Of a stretch of 64,000 nucleotides of DNA, positions 1 to 11,494 are shown one piece after another (within the stretch, counting starts at the first letter, position 1; each line of letters opens with the position of its first letter). A program made the position numbers and the translations under genes. Origin of the DNA: Lepraria neglecta (taxonomy: Eukaryota; Ascomycota; Lecanoromycetes; Lecanorales; Stereocaulaceae); the NCBI GenBank assembly GCA_033220425.1, contig CM065649.1, positions 2,728,001 through 2,792,000 of the forward strand. The letters run 5' to 3'. A model generated the notes under the pieces. That model worked only from the letters and a program-made list of their open reading frames with translations. It was not told the DNA's origin and ran no database searches.

Positions 1-370
1 GGCTGTTGCCGATTTTGGGGAGTTTTGTTATTGGGGTTGGGTTGATTGCTGTACAGGTCAAGTACCAACACAATCTACTTATACCATATTTTTTTCATTC
101 ATATGCTTGTGAATTTAGATCGCCTCCCAACTCTACCCGGTAGATTCCTTCGACGAATTCTCCGCCTCGGCGCTTGGTGCAAATATTGTGGCTAGATCTA
201 TTGGGGGCTCTTTGATTCCGCTTGGTACTCTGGACTTGTATGCTGATCTTGGTCTCGGATGGGGTAATAGTGTTCTTGGGTTTGTTAACCTGGCGTTTTG
301 CGCAGTCCCGTATAGCCTTTTCTTTTACGGAAGTGGGCTGAGGGAAAAGTATCAAGTGCGAAAACTCTAG
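1..370 (+). CDS. MFS transporter, C-terminal end (partial)
   Basis: The gene enters from the left edge; only the last ~101 residues are present. Codons run 3-56, a probable intron lies at 57-118 (GT...TTTAG), and the last exon 119-370 ends in TAG. The peptide has the hydrophobic, Gly-rich last two membrane segments (LLPILGSFVIGVGLIAVQ, then GSLIPLGTLDLYADLGLGWG and a segment ending YSLFFYGSGLREKYQ), typical of fungal multidrug-type (DHA1-like) major facilitator proteins, which end in a short cytosolic tail like this. Substrate cannot be told. The exact 5' splice site is uncertain, since an alternative GT lies 6 nt upstream. No defect is visible in the part seen. Confidence 0.7.
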
Positions 371-534
371 GTCCCACTATCTGAGTCAATGATAGCACTA
401 CAAACATTTGGCCGCGAGTGTAGAAGTCTGATGCTACTACAGTTGCTACTCTGGCTCGAATAGTTGTTTCGCAGTTGAAAATTGCTGCAATATTCTACAC
501 ACAAAAAGCTACCACCATACCCTAAATAACGCCG

Positions 535-894
535 CTATGTTCGACACCGCCGTTTACTGTTCCGACGGAGGACATGATCGTTTGAAACAGGTCTTGAGGT
601 CGGCGCAGCAGGATTGCGGATCCTCTCTAGCAGTATGGTTGCCTTTTCTATCAATTCTTCCTCTTCTAGTAATCGTCTGTGCTTCAGGATTTCCTCCCTC
701 ATCACCCATTCCTCCATTCGTTCGTTATTTGGCGGATTTTTAGTCTCAGGTTGCCTGTAAAACCGCCAAGTCTTATAGTCAAGCCCTGAGAGGGTCTCCG
801 GTATAGAAAAGTCTGGAAATGAGAAATCTGGAAATGCCCCGAGAGCTTGTAGAGCCTTGAACTCCGTTTTCACACTCCTAGTCGAACGGAACGC
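535..894 (-). pseudogene. In-frame continuation of the NLR-like gene beyond a TGA
   Basis: Directly after the TGA that ends the ankyrin reading frame (897-895), the same frame runs open for 119 codons to a TAG at 537-535. The translated segment looks protein-like: it has a Phe/Pro stretch (FPDFSFPDFSIPETL), a charged helix rich in Glu/Leu (REEILKHRRLLEEEELIEKA) and a basic C-terminus. It has no good start of its own: the first candidate start in the frame is GTG, not ATG. The simplest reading is that the ancestral protein was ~1075 aa and a nonsense change or base-call error truncated it. Stop-codon readthrough (context CGT TGA GCG) is possible but not favoured. No known domain was recognised in this tail. 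Confidence 0.5.
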
Positions 895-3814
895 TCAACG
901 TAACTTGGCTTCGCGGAGATTCTTGATATGAGAGCCAGCACCTTCACTCGTGAGGTATCTAACAATCGGCCGATATTTGCACAGACCTGCATGTTCCACG
1001 CGACGCAAGTAACTTGACAGATGTGATATTTTGGGTAGGGGAGCATGGATGTCAGCGCCTGCCTTGACCAGTATCTTAACAGCCTCCAGGTTCCTCGCCA
1101 CCAATGCCCATCCAAAGGCGTAATTGAGGTTATTCAAGTCTACCTGAGAATTTTTCATGCCTTTATCGAGTAGCACATTTAGGATTTTGTCATGACCGTT
1201 CCGCGTAGCGACAACGAGAGGAGTTCTTTCGAGAGGAGTATTTTCGAGACAGCTATCCACTCTAGCGCCAGCATGGAGAAGTATTCCAACAACATTCTCC
1301 CATCCTCGGCAGCAGGCTTGGTAGAGTGAACGTGTCAGCAAGCCCTCGGCAGCTGTACCCAAACCCCTGTGCACAAGCGCTTTCACTGCCTTCACGATCC
1401 CCAAGCGAGATACAAAGACAAGAGGCGGCTCGGGAGGGAGATTCTCAACATAACGGTAACGGTAGTGGCACTGGTATGCCCTGACCCAGCTCTTGTAACT
1501 TGCCTCGGAGTTCAACAATGCAAGCATAAGATCCTCTACCTTTTGTTCTTCTTCTGTGGGCAATTTGTCGTAGTGACGGAACCAATAAAAAGCTGCATAA
1601 TCTACGAACGGGTATTCTTTGCAATAGCCGTTGTATGTCAGGTCGTTTATATCGATGGAGAGTAAATAGATCAGGCACGTCTCTGCCATGAAGAGCTCGG
1701 CGGTGTTGATCATGTCTGATTGGAGAAAGCCGGTCACATCGTTCTTTTTTGATAAGATATATTCCTTGACGGAGAAATGAGCAAGTCGGAGTATCAACTT
1801 GTCATCTGTCAGAAACTCGTCTTCCAAGTAAAACGAGAAGTTGCCTATCTTGGTCGTAGACTTGGATTCATCCAATGAAACAAAACTTGAGCAAATCTTG
1901 AGAAGGTCGTGCACATCAAAGAAACGGTCCTCTATGTTGAAGACTCTGGATTGCCTGTCAATAACGGCGGCATCTGCCACGGAGCCCAAAGTCAGTGGCA
2001 CTTCGCAGAAGGTGAGCCACATTAGGACGTTCTGAGCTTCAGCTCGATGAGCCTCCGGAATGTTCGACATGATTCTGTCATACGTTTCGTACAGGCCATG
2101 CGGCAGACTCTGTAGGTTTTGGCGCAGTGTACGCAGATTGTGGCACCTTCGGAGGCTTTCAAGCTGACAAACCACCCAGCGAAACCTGTGACTGGTCTTA
2201 GTATGAGTGTTGACGCGGAACAGCAAACACTTACATGCCATCGCATCTACTCACAAGCGCTTCCTTGATCTCTGCTTTGACTGTTGTGGGCCATTCTCGT
2301 AGCACACTGTCTGACGACAAGCAGGTTTGAACAAATAAATTGATATCTGCGTCAACTGCCGCGCTCTGGATCTTAACATCATGCGTAGCTATTCTACTGA
2401 GGGTCGCCGTAAGACCGTATTCCCTTCTGCTGCTCATGAAGATGTTGAGGTTGTCACAAGAAGAATTCAGAGCCTCTATCGCTCTCAGCAACTCTTCCCA
2501 TTCAAGACATTCGTCCAGGGCATCCAAAACGAGGTAGACGACGGGTCGGCTCTGTATTGCTGACGCCAATACGGGCATGAGTGATTTGACTGAGGGCTGA
2601 TGCTGTCCACTGGCGTTGTTCTCATAGAGGTTCGTGAGATCTTCAGGCAAAGGTTTCATAGAGCGAGCCAGCTGTGCTATAATCGACTGTACCATAGAGA
2701 CAGGTTTTCGCTTTGCCGCGTCGTGGAAATCAAAATAGTAATAGGTATATTGCCAGTCTGGATATGTTGAACAGTACTTTTTGACATCTTCCAAGACCGT
2801 GGCGGTCAGCACAGTCTTACCACAACCACTAATACCGTTGAGCCAGGTTAGTTGTCCTTTCGATTCTAACCATTGGCGATAACTCTCGCATTGGAGAAGC
2901 CAGTCTCCTGTTTTGTCTTCATGTTCTTCCCATGCGGCAGCATGATTGGCGGAGTGGTCCGTTGACTGAAGCCAGCTCAATATCTTCTCGCGCTGCTGCC
3001 TTTCGTTGGCCTCCTGAATTGAATCACGGATCATAGAGGTAGTTTCCGTATTCTGCGCAATGGCTTCGAATAGCTGAGAAACCAGCTCAGCGTTTTCATC
3101 AAGTGAATTCTCGATCTTCTCAATGGCCCGAGCACCATCAGCTGCGAGAGCAAGAATCAGGTTGCTCTTCTGTTTCTGAATGACTTCCAGAATTTTCTGT
3201 ACGGCCTTTTCTTTTAGAGGCCATGTGAGCGTGCTTGCTGGCCTGCGAGCGCCTACGAGAGTACCAATTTTATCGGAGATGGCTTTGAGAGCCGACTCGC
3301 AGGTTTTCAGGGGACCATGGGCAGCGTCTAGAGATTTGAATAAAGCAGAATGGTCACTACCAGGTGGGTTATTCTCAATATGAGAAGCTGCGAGATGTCC
3401 AGCAAGTGAAGATGGCTCTGCATTGGAAGCATTCAATGACGTATGGTTGTCTTGCGAAGACTCAGAGGAGACAGATGACTTCATATTTCCCTTTTTGCGA
3501 GAGACCCGGCCATGTTGGTGCTCCTCAGCATTCTTCTCTCGGCGACGTTTGAGCCGACCTGAGGAGCGAGCTATAGACAGATCTAAAGACGACTTCCCGC
3601 TAACAGCAGGCCGTTCGTTGTCCGCAACTAACAAGGCAAGAGCTCTCAGTTCTTCGAGAATGACTTTCAGGCTTCCAACCTCGTTGATGACCCACTGTAT
3701 TTCTCTGGGAGCCTGTTTCAATGACGCCGCATAGTGATAGCAAACGGAAAGCACTTTGCCGCTGATCTGAATGACAGCAATGATGCTCCCGGCTGTGCTA
3801 AGTGGGTCCCCCAT
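895..3814 (-). CDS. NLR-like STAND protein: HeLo-like N-terminus, NACHT, ankyrin repeats
   Basis: Two exons, complement(895..2185, 2235..3814), are joined across a 49-nt intron (GTAAGT...CTAAG...CACAG). The splice recreates the conserved block GMFRWVVCQLESLRRC that follows fungal NACHT modules. The predicted product is 956 aa. Residues 1-~60 (MGDPLSTAGSIIAVIQIS) match the Helo-like N-terminal domain of fungal STAND proteins. Residue ~328 carries the Walker A GISGCGKT and residue ~430 the Walker B VYLVLDALDE. The C-terminal third has 4-5 degenerate ankyrin repeats (for example TPLVVATRNGHDKILNVLLDKG). The family acts in heterokaryon incompatibility and fungal innate immunity: the C-terminal repeats sense a ligand and NACHT oligomerises the N-terminal effector. 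The exon-2 frame stays open for 119 more codons after the TGA at 897-895 (see separate entry), so this may be a truncated allele. Confidence 0.85.
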
Positions 3815-4424
3815 CTCGTGCTATGAGATAGGCAGGGCCAGAAGTTGTGATCGACGCTCGATAGAGAGTTATGAATGATGACTCGAACGTAAGCAATACC
3901 TCGACCTCCTTGAAGATGGTGACTGTGATATTTCGATGCTTTGCATTTATTGCCTTTGGATGGATGGGGAGATCAGGTATTTGGAAGAGTAAAAGCTGGA
4001 GCACAGCCGCGAATGGATAAGGCTGAGCGGCCAAACCCTGCTCCAAATCGGGCTATCTAGACACTCGATAAATCAAACGGCTTGACAAGCTTCGGATCCA
4101 TAGCAGCATTTAGCGAGTGTCACTGATTTTTCTGGTTGCTTGGAGATGATTCCGGTTGTGTATAGAAGACGGTCAGATTGCAAAGAAGGCGGAGCGCGAG
4201 GCGGTGTCTCGCTAGCGGCTTGGCAGAGGCCAGCCTCTGATTGGGCTGCCAAATTAATATTGTCCTGACATTGGAGGCCACAGGAGGAAATCTTGGACGG
4301 GACTGCAGCAATTGATATCACCTTACCCTTCTTATTTTTCAGGTCATATCTCACCATAGCCCATGTCTAGAAAGTCGTGTCTGTTGTTGTAAACGAGGAA
4401 TTGTACCCTTTTTCCCTCTTGGTC
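3815..4424. other. Intergenic, no supported gene
   Basis: This is the upstream region of the NLR-like gene. A 94-codon ATG-initiated frame at 4073-4357 (-) has no recognisable motif and I do not call it. The segment near 4180-4260 resembles the stretch near 7030-7075 downstream of the oxidoreductase gene: both contain a TCTGATTGG block flanked by similar GC-rich sequence. This fits the neighbouring relic having come from a duplicated copy of that locus. Confidence 0.4.
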
Positions 4425-4500
4425 GAGTCTTGCACAATCTGCCACCAATATCAGCTTCCCACCTATCGCTTTTAACAGTCGTAGTAGCATAGGAAATATA
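4425..4500 (-). pseudogene. Relic of berberine-bridge-type FAD oxidoreductase, 3' end
   Basis: About 76 bp align without gaps to 7290-7366, the 3' end of the intact oxidoreductase. Many differences are C/T or G/A transitions. On the minus strand it still reads YATTTVKSDRWEADIGGRLC, matching the family's terminal motif (YAATAVGSDGWEADVGGRLC in the intact copy). I see no continuation upstream, so only the last ~25 codons survive. Confidence 0.65.
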
Positions 4501-5321
4501 GTACAGATGGCCGTCAGCGGTTTAGGTAGAAATCTAGGGTGATTATGAGTGTACTATATTAGTGCCGTATCGTAAAATTACATCATCCCGCTCCCAACTG
4601 CCAACTGCGCCGTAACCACTGCCACCATGAAGAATATCACGGACCACCTGCTCCCCGGCTGTTGGGTCAAAAGCATCGAGCGACACTCCACGTCACTTTT
4701 CCTCTCATTGTTCTTTCTGGTGCGGCGCAGCTCACAAGTTTGCCTTGGTGCTGAGGGTGCAAAAAGCCAATGAGTGGTGGATATTTGACGTGCTGCCCAA
4801 TGTATCGACAATGTTTGGGCACATGTTGGACGCATGCAGTGCAAATCTCTTTTCTAGCTATCGATGGGCATGCTCAGCCTCAACAAGCTCGTGTTGCAAT
4901 TCGACCGTCGCTCAAAGAAGCCTGTCTCATGTACATCTTGTCTCCAACAAGTGTTTTAGTGCTGTTAAGAGTCTAGAAAAGGTTGCGCAGACTTTGAAGC
5001 TAAGGTGCGCTACATACCCTTAGACGAGGGGCTCCCGTCTAGCTCCAGGAACAAGCGAAGCAAAAAAGGGACAAGAATTGCTTCCTCTTGAGTCGCCTAC
5101 GCCTGCATGGAGGGAAATAATCATATCCTCAAGGTATTGCAACATCAGGGGTAATTAGGAACCGACCCTTAGCCTTGCAAGCTATGGCCAACAGTTCGCA
5201 AGCCTCCCACTGACACTGCCAGCGTCATACTCACCTCCGCCCTTATCTACTCTACCTCTCCCTCCTCCCTTTTGTTCCTCTGCTCTATCTCGGTACGATT
5301 GCGTGTCATCCACTGCGCACG
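4501..5321. other. Intergenic, no supported gene
   Basis: No convincing gene. Two overlapping frames around 4745-5023 (+) are Cys/Ser-rich without motif or splice support. The 5200-5321 stretch is pyrimidine-rich and presumably the former promoter/5' leader of the downstream receptor pseudogene. Confidence 0.35.
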
Positions 5322-6622
5322 ATGGCGACGCAACAATTACGTGTCAGTGCTCGCGACAATCTCAATGCTAATAGAGGACATGTTGTAATCCAAACTCTAA
5401 TCCCAGTCATGGTCTTGGCAGCTTTAGCACTGTTCGGACGGTTACTGTCAAGACACATCAAGAAGCGGCTCAACGGCTGTGGCAATGATAGTGCTGGCTG
5501 GTATGCGTTCTCTGGGGCACTGCGAGTCGTGTCTAATACCAACATGTACACAGGTTCCGATGGGCCTTGGAAGGCATTCAGGCAGATCCAAAAGCCAGCC
5601 TCACGAATCTTTTGCTGATTTGCATTCCCATCGTATTGCAAGACTCTAGGCACTAACTACAGGGCAGACAACACTCATCGACGAAATGATCTGGGCCACT
5701 ACACTCACACTTGTCAAAATATCAATTCTATTACTCTGGAGAGGACTATTCCCCGGCAAAAGATTCTCTATCGCCACTCATATACTAGCAGCTATTACTC
5801 TTGTATGGGGCATAGCCACTATCCTAACGCCTGTCTTTGCTTGCAATCCAGTCTCCGGCTTTTGGCGTCCAGAGATGGTACCTATACCAAAATGCATCGA
5901 TCTCAAGATATACTTCCTTGGCACTGCGATCCCTAATATCACCGTCGATGCGGCCACCCTCGCTCTACCGTTTTTCAATCTTTGACACTTGCAATTGAGC
6001 ATCAGGTCCAAGATCGCAGTCGGTGGTATGGTCCTCCTAGGAGCCCTGTAAGAACTCATCACTAAGAGTGGAAGCTCCTTTAGCTGTATTAACTGAACGA
6101 CAACGTCATCATCGCCAGCATCATCCGCGTCACTCTAGTCGTAAGCATCAATCAAACCGACGTACCTTGTGCGTGCCCACCTCACCACCTCCCCTTCTCC
6201 CAACAAAGCCTCACCACCACTCTCAGGGAGTTTCGTGGGGGTAGCAACCAGCAGTAATAAATGCCTGCCTACCCACCACTCGCCCCCTAATAGTCACCGT
6301 ATCCCCACATTTCTTCTCCCACCACTCTTCACACGGCAATACAGCACAAGGAAGCCGTTCTCACACTTTCCGGGATACCCTAGCGCGAGCGCACCCGAGG
6401 ACTGATTATGGCGATTATGAGTCGTATAATCGGCTGCATGAGGGCTCTGTTTCTGAGGACCAAGCTGTGAAGCTGGATAGCTATCCGGGGGCCCACCACC
6501 ATCAGACGTATGTTGGGAAGGAAGATCTGAGTGAGCTTGAGAGAGTGGATCTGTTTCATGGGGGTGGTATTTGGGTGAGGACGGACATTAAGGTCTCGAG
6601 TTTGGATGACGAGCGTGTTTGA
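5322..6622 (+). pseudogene. PTH11-like seven-helix receptor (rhodopsin-domain) pseudogene
   Basis: PTH11-like G-protein-coupled receptors are fungal plasma-membrane sensors. An ATG at 5322 starts a frame with a first membrane helix (IQTLIPVMVLAALALFGRLL). The next conserved block (VLAG, then GLGRHSG) lies in another frame, so an indel is needed near 5490. The block TLIDEMIWATTLTLVKISIL to 5985 is intact, but a TGA (~5983-5985) stands where the family has Trp before LQLSIRSKIA. A further stop follows the apparent intron (GTAAGA...TTTAG, ~6050-6083), and the last helices are missing. The cytosolic tail survives at about 6390-6622, with GGGIWVRTDIKVSS before TGA. Multiple frameshifts and stops plus a deletion make function very unlikely. 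Confidence 0.8.
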
Positions 6623-7288
6623 TGGATGTGTTATGAGCAGGCTATGGAGTTGAAAAGGGGGGCGCACGGTCTGATTGGAAGGGACCTTAGGCTTCGGGGT
6701 CAGGATGTAACGCGTTAGGCAATGCCGTGATTAAAATTGTTGGTGTGGAACAAATATTCTTGTAATCTTAATTGTGCATACAAAATAGGCTTCGTTTTCA
6801 TCACTCGATGATTCTTGATGAAGGAGGCAACAGTGTATGAGCGATGCGAAGCAAAGACAAGGCCAAAACGTAGAACTTCTCCGCAGACAACTCCTAAGCC
6901 GGAAGAAATTGAGATCAGAGTCAGCACTTGCTATATCAAATCATAGTGTACACGCTAGACACTGAGAGCACTGCGTAGAGATCTTCTTCGACAGAGGTTG
7001 CTAGGGGCTTTGAGTTTGGGTTTAAAAGCGAAGCGGCGCGCCAAGCCGACACCAGCCAGCTTCTGATTGGCCATAAGGGTATGACGTGTCAAGGAACATT
7101 TAATGCGGAGCACTCTATCCCAATTGGACGGCAGATCATTATGCTTTTCATCCTGGCCCTGCTCTAATTGATCCCCAAAAGGGTGAGAAAGGCCCTTGAT
7201 AGCCCTCAAACAGACGTCTAGCAAGACCAGTTCAAGACGAACCAACTCACCCCTGTCACCACGACATACCCTTTACTCCGCCCTCAAT
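6623..7288. other. Intergenic between convergent genes
   Basis: This is the shared 3' flank of the receptor pseudogene (+) and the oxidoreductase (-). No supported coding frame or RNA gene. Around 7030-7075 it resembles 4180-4260. Confidence 0.35.
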
Positions 7289-9235
7289 TCAGACCTTACA
7301 CAACCTCCCCCCAACATCAGCCTCCCACCCATCACTCCCAACAGCCGTAGCAGCATAGAAAATATCATTAGGATCATATTTCGCCTTGATAGCCAGCAGA
7401 CGCGGGTAATTAACCCCATAGAATGTTTCCTGCCAATTCGGTTGATTGGGATCGCCCTATGTCAGATATGAGCATAACTACTCCCAACGGGTCAAGGAGC
7501 ATTGACGAGCAGAATACACACCTCATTCAAATAACAGCCAGACCCAGGCGTGATAGCCTCCAGCGGTGGAAGAAGTTCGTTTGTCATCACTTCTTGCAAT
7601 GCAATCATATCGGATAGGGGAGCCGAGAAGTTCCAATTGCTATTCAGGGACGTTTTTCAGCACCGAAAATAGAAAATGACCAGTAGAGCACACTCACGTC
7701 GTAAGTACCGAGTCAACCAGAGTCTCCCTCCAAGCCGGCAAAACAGCATTATCTACATTCTCATTCCCCCGCGCCGCACTCTTATTTACGTTGAGCCCAA
7801 TACCCACGAACAGACCAGTGGCATTGTTCTGTGTGATATTCCGAATCGCGGCCGTGAAGCCATCGTTGTTATTCTCAACGACTGAACGGGGTATCAAACG
7901 GCCTCCATACTGCGCCACGCCTACCTCAATAGGTAATTGGAACGTATTGAAGTCATCCAAATAATTTGGGAAGTCCGTTGGACCCGTGATGTTGTATTTT
8001 ATACCGAGATCATTCAGGGAATCAAGAAATGGCTGGAGAAGCTCTTTCGCGTATGATACTGAGATACCAGGGCCTGTGAATGGCGTGAGCTGGAATTCCG
8101 TGCTGCTGATGTAGTAAACAGTCATTGCGCCAGCATCCACGATTTTGGGAAGACTGGCGTGCCAGGCACTGATGGCTGCGTAAAAAGTGTCCATCGATAC
8201 ACCTTCGCTGTAAAAGGTAAGATTCGCGCCAGAGACGGGGATGTCTGTATGGGCTTTTGAGGTCAAAGAGTACACGACGCCATATGTGCCGCCGCCGCCG
8301 CCACTGAGTGCCCAGTATAAGTCTGAATTCTTGGTTGGACTTGCAGTGATGAAGTCGCCAGTTCCTGTCACGACTTCCCATTCTAAAGTCTGGTCGGCAG
8401 CCAAACCATACTTTGAAGCCAAGGCTGAGTGGCCACCGCCTTGGGTATAGCCGCCTGCAAGACCAACGGTTGGGCATTCGCCTCCGGTCACGGAGAGACC
8501 TACCTTATTCCCGGCTCCGTATGCTTCGAAACCTTGGACTCCGGCTCCCATTTTGATGGCTTTGCCAGTGTAATATGCACTGCTGTAGTCGATGAAGTCT
8601 ATAGACTTGAGATTGTGGGTCCATATTGCAAGGGACCCTGCACCGGTCGACTTGCCACTGTAGCTACTTGAAATCAGCTAGAAGAGGATTAGACATGTAA
8701 CTAGTCTCTTACTCATGGCCGGTATTCCTAATGACGAGTCGTACATTCTTCTCAGTCGCGAAAGCTATACCTTTCGAGATATCCGAAGATTTGAAGACAT
8801 TGATTGCATAATCCACATAGTTACCCAGAGTGCAGGGCATGGATTCTGGCGTGAAAGGGTCACAGCTACTGCCGGCAAAGTAAGGCGCCATTATGGACGA
8901 CGATGAGTTGTAGCTGTCGCTTTCAGCAGACTTTCGATTGGTGGGACATTGGGTACTGACTGTTGTTGTGGCAGAAACCAGTTCTGTTGCAGACTGGTGC
9001 ACAGGGCGGCATTATGATTGGGATCATGACATGGCGATGCCAGTGGGATGGTTGCGATCAGTCTGCCATCGACAGAACTATTGAGGCTGGCCCATTCCGC
9101 TTGAGATGGCCAGCAAGCGTCTCCCGGAAAGCACCGGCAGTCTCTTGTCGATACAAGGTAAGCGCTATTAAGGATGGAGAGCCAGATGGTAATAGTATTT
9201 AGAACACAAGATTTCTTTGACGATAGGAATGCCAT
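7289..9235 (-). CDS. Secreted berberine-bridge-type FAD-linked oxidoreductase
   Basis: Five exons are inferred: complement(7289..7456, 7522..7639, 7698..8663, 8713..8919, 8961..9235), 1734 nt, 577 aa, the normal family length. The start at 9235 gives a hydrophobic N-terminus (WLSILNSAYLVS), a likely signal/anchor. The FAD_binding_4 fold follows: RNTGHDYSGKSTGAG contains His160 and GGECPTVGLAGGYTQGGG contains Cys224, the two residues that bicovalently hold FAD in this family. The BBE C-terminal motif NYPRLLAIKAKYDPNDIFYA is in the last exon. Intron 1 is only 41 nt (GTCAGT...GAAAG); without it the frame breaks, with it the sequence joins as the family expects. Such enzymes oxidise alcohols or sugars, or act in secondary metabolism; the substrate is unknown. 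A relic of a second copy lies at 4425-4500. Confidence 0.85.
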
Positions 9236-9596
9236 GATAATTGGGACGGGCGTGAGGCATGGAGTACGTTAGGAAGATGTTTCCATCAGACCTGGTTTCC
9301 CAAAGAAACAAGCCTTATGACCTCAAAAAGGCGGTCAGCAACAACGCATTAGTTTAACCATGACCTCTCGCGTTTTGAGCGCTTATAACGAAGGACTGCA
9401 ATGTAATCAACGTTCGGGTGCATCGGCAATGATGAAGGACCAAACGTCTGAATAGCTTGTCTATTCGAGTAGTCTGTAGCCTGCTAAGTCTCTAGCTAAT
9501 CGACTAGAGAAGGTGCCAAGCCGCCCTCTAACCAAATCGATCCAACAATAGATGGATCACTAATCACAACCATCAAGTATCAGCATTCCACCGCCT
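9236..9596. other. Intergenic, promoter of the oxidoreductase and left flank of the transposon block
   Basis: No coding frame or RNA gene seen. The right end at 9597-9601 (TTGGT) is the target-site duplication of the copia element. Confidence 0.4.
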
Positions 9597-9601
9597 TTGG
9601 T

Positions 9602-9764
9602 TGTTGCAATGGCAGAAAACACTCAATTGACTGACTAGCTAATGGATAGGAATCTATGGAGTACTAATAGACATCTCTGTCTGTTTGCTAATACTTCTGC
9701 CTGTGACTAGCGGAGAAGGACAATGGAATCGCATAAAGAGCAATCAGGCAACCAGATTGTAACA
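9602..9764 (-). repeat. Copia 3' LTR (left)
   Basis: 163 nt; its partner is 26435-26597. The two differ at about a dozen sites, all C/T or G/A transitions in CpA/TpG context. Nearly all of the T/A states are in the right copy and one is in this copy. Confidence 0.92.
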
Positions 9765-11489
9765 CTCCCCTCGAGTCCATTTATGACGTAGCCTTGGTGT
9801 TTCTACATACCCATATTCGCAATAAACTTCTGAAAGCTCGCCGCCGGTAGAGGCTTGGTGAGACCGTCCGCAAGCATGTCCTCAGTACTAATGTATTTGA
9901 TCCTGATCTTCCCATCCACCGCGACCTCTCTGACGTAATGCTACGCTACATCTATGTGCTTTATTCGGCGGTAAAACTCAGGGTTCGTAGAGAGAGTAAT
10001 GGCGCCTTGGTTATCTATATAGAGAAGAACGGGATCCTTCTCCTTCCTTAGTCTAAGCTTGCTAAGTAAACGGTAGATCTAGATAGCCTCCTTTGCAGCC
10101 TCTGTTATTGCCATATATTCAGACTTAGTAGAAGATGTGGCAACTGCAGTCTAGCGCTTAGAAGACTATGAGATAGGACCCCCATTCAGCATGTAGATGT
10201 AGCCTCCGGTAGATTTTCTTCCGTCGATGACCCCTGTATGGTCCGTATCAGAATATCCAACCAAGCCCTTATTCCCAGCTCTTGAGTATATGATACCTCG
10301 TCTAAGCATGCCTTTAATGTACCGAAAAACGCGGTCCAGGGCTTGCATTTGTAGAGGACCTGGATTGGAACAGTAACGACTGAGGACAGAGACGGCGTAG
10401 GCAAGATCAGGTCTTGTTTCTACCATAGCGTACATAAGGCATCTAACAGCCGATTGGTAGCGCTTGATAGTAGCTTTAGACGCTTATATGAGAGGAGGCA
10501 TTATGAATCCTGGGACTCCGGCATCTATGGGAGTGGCGGTAGGGTGACAATTATCTATCTTAAAACGCTGCAATACCGTTATTAAATACGAACGCTGATG
10601 TAGTATAATTCCAGTAGGATGACGTTCGATCTCAATGCCCAAATAGCGAGTAGCAGGACCTATATCAGTCATTCTGAATTTGGTACTGAGTTATTGTTTG
10701 AGCTCGTTGACTTTTATGATCTCGTAGAGGAAGGCGGTAACTACATCCATTTGCTCCATATGAAGGTCTCCTTTAGCGGCAGTTGAGATTATTGATCTAT
10801 AAGAGACTGCCTTGACAATAGAGGCAAAAGTCTCCTTATAGTTGATGCCCTGTTCTTGTCGATAGCTATAGACCACCCACCGAGCCTTCCGCTTAATGGA
10901 GCTATCTTCCTTCTTCTTGATACGGAAGACCTATTTCCCAGTAAGAGGCTTATAGGATAGGTTACCTATAGGAGGATCGACGAGGTCCTATATAGAGTTC
11001 TCTATTAGAGAATCATATTCTAACTATATAGCTTCTTTCCAAAGAGACTAATCAGCTATCTTTATAGCCTGCCGAAGAGTCTGCGGTTCTTAAGGCTAAA
11101 GGTTAAGAGTCTCCCCTTTAGATAAGGTACTAAGAACTTTTACTATATAGATATAAGACTTTGGCGTTAGTCCTTCCAAAATGTCGTTATCGCTAAATAG
11201 ACGAACGACTATATCTAAGAAATTAGCATAGTGCTCCCTGAATTTTATACCTTTAGATCTCGTAGTGTCTCTAGGCTAGAAGCTATCAGGGATCCGGTTC
11301 TTTAGATTACGAGGTTTCTTTTCAGGTAGATTATTATCTTCCTCACTAGCTTTATTAGAAGAAGGCTCCCCTAAAGGTAGTAGAGAAAGGTTACTTGAAT
11401 CCGTAGAAGAAAGGTCTATAGTAGGGACTATAAGTAATAGTAAATCATTACATTCTAAACCTACAAGGAGTAAATCATCTTGCTTAGTC
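9765..11489 (-). pseudogene. Copia pol 3' part: reverse transcriptase and RNase H (degraded)
   Basis: Three minus-strand fragments of one polyprotein are readable. 10691-10876 has the start of the RVT_2 domain (QEQGINYKETFASIVK, then QMDVVTAFLYEI). 10484-10672 has its C-terminal part (GPATRYLGIEIERHPTGIIL). 10166-10435 has the copia post-RT/RNase H block (RPDLAYAVSVLSRYCSNPG, then GYSDTDHTG and RKSTGGYIY). Stops and frameshifts separate them. This end of the element is less decayed than the gypsy insertions, with longer frames and more CpA left. Confidence 0.85.
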
Positions 11490-11494
11490 TATAG

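Noticed and set aside
4073-4357. 94-codon ATG frame on the minus strand
   Set aside because: No motif, signal or splice support; length is within chance for this base composition.
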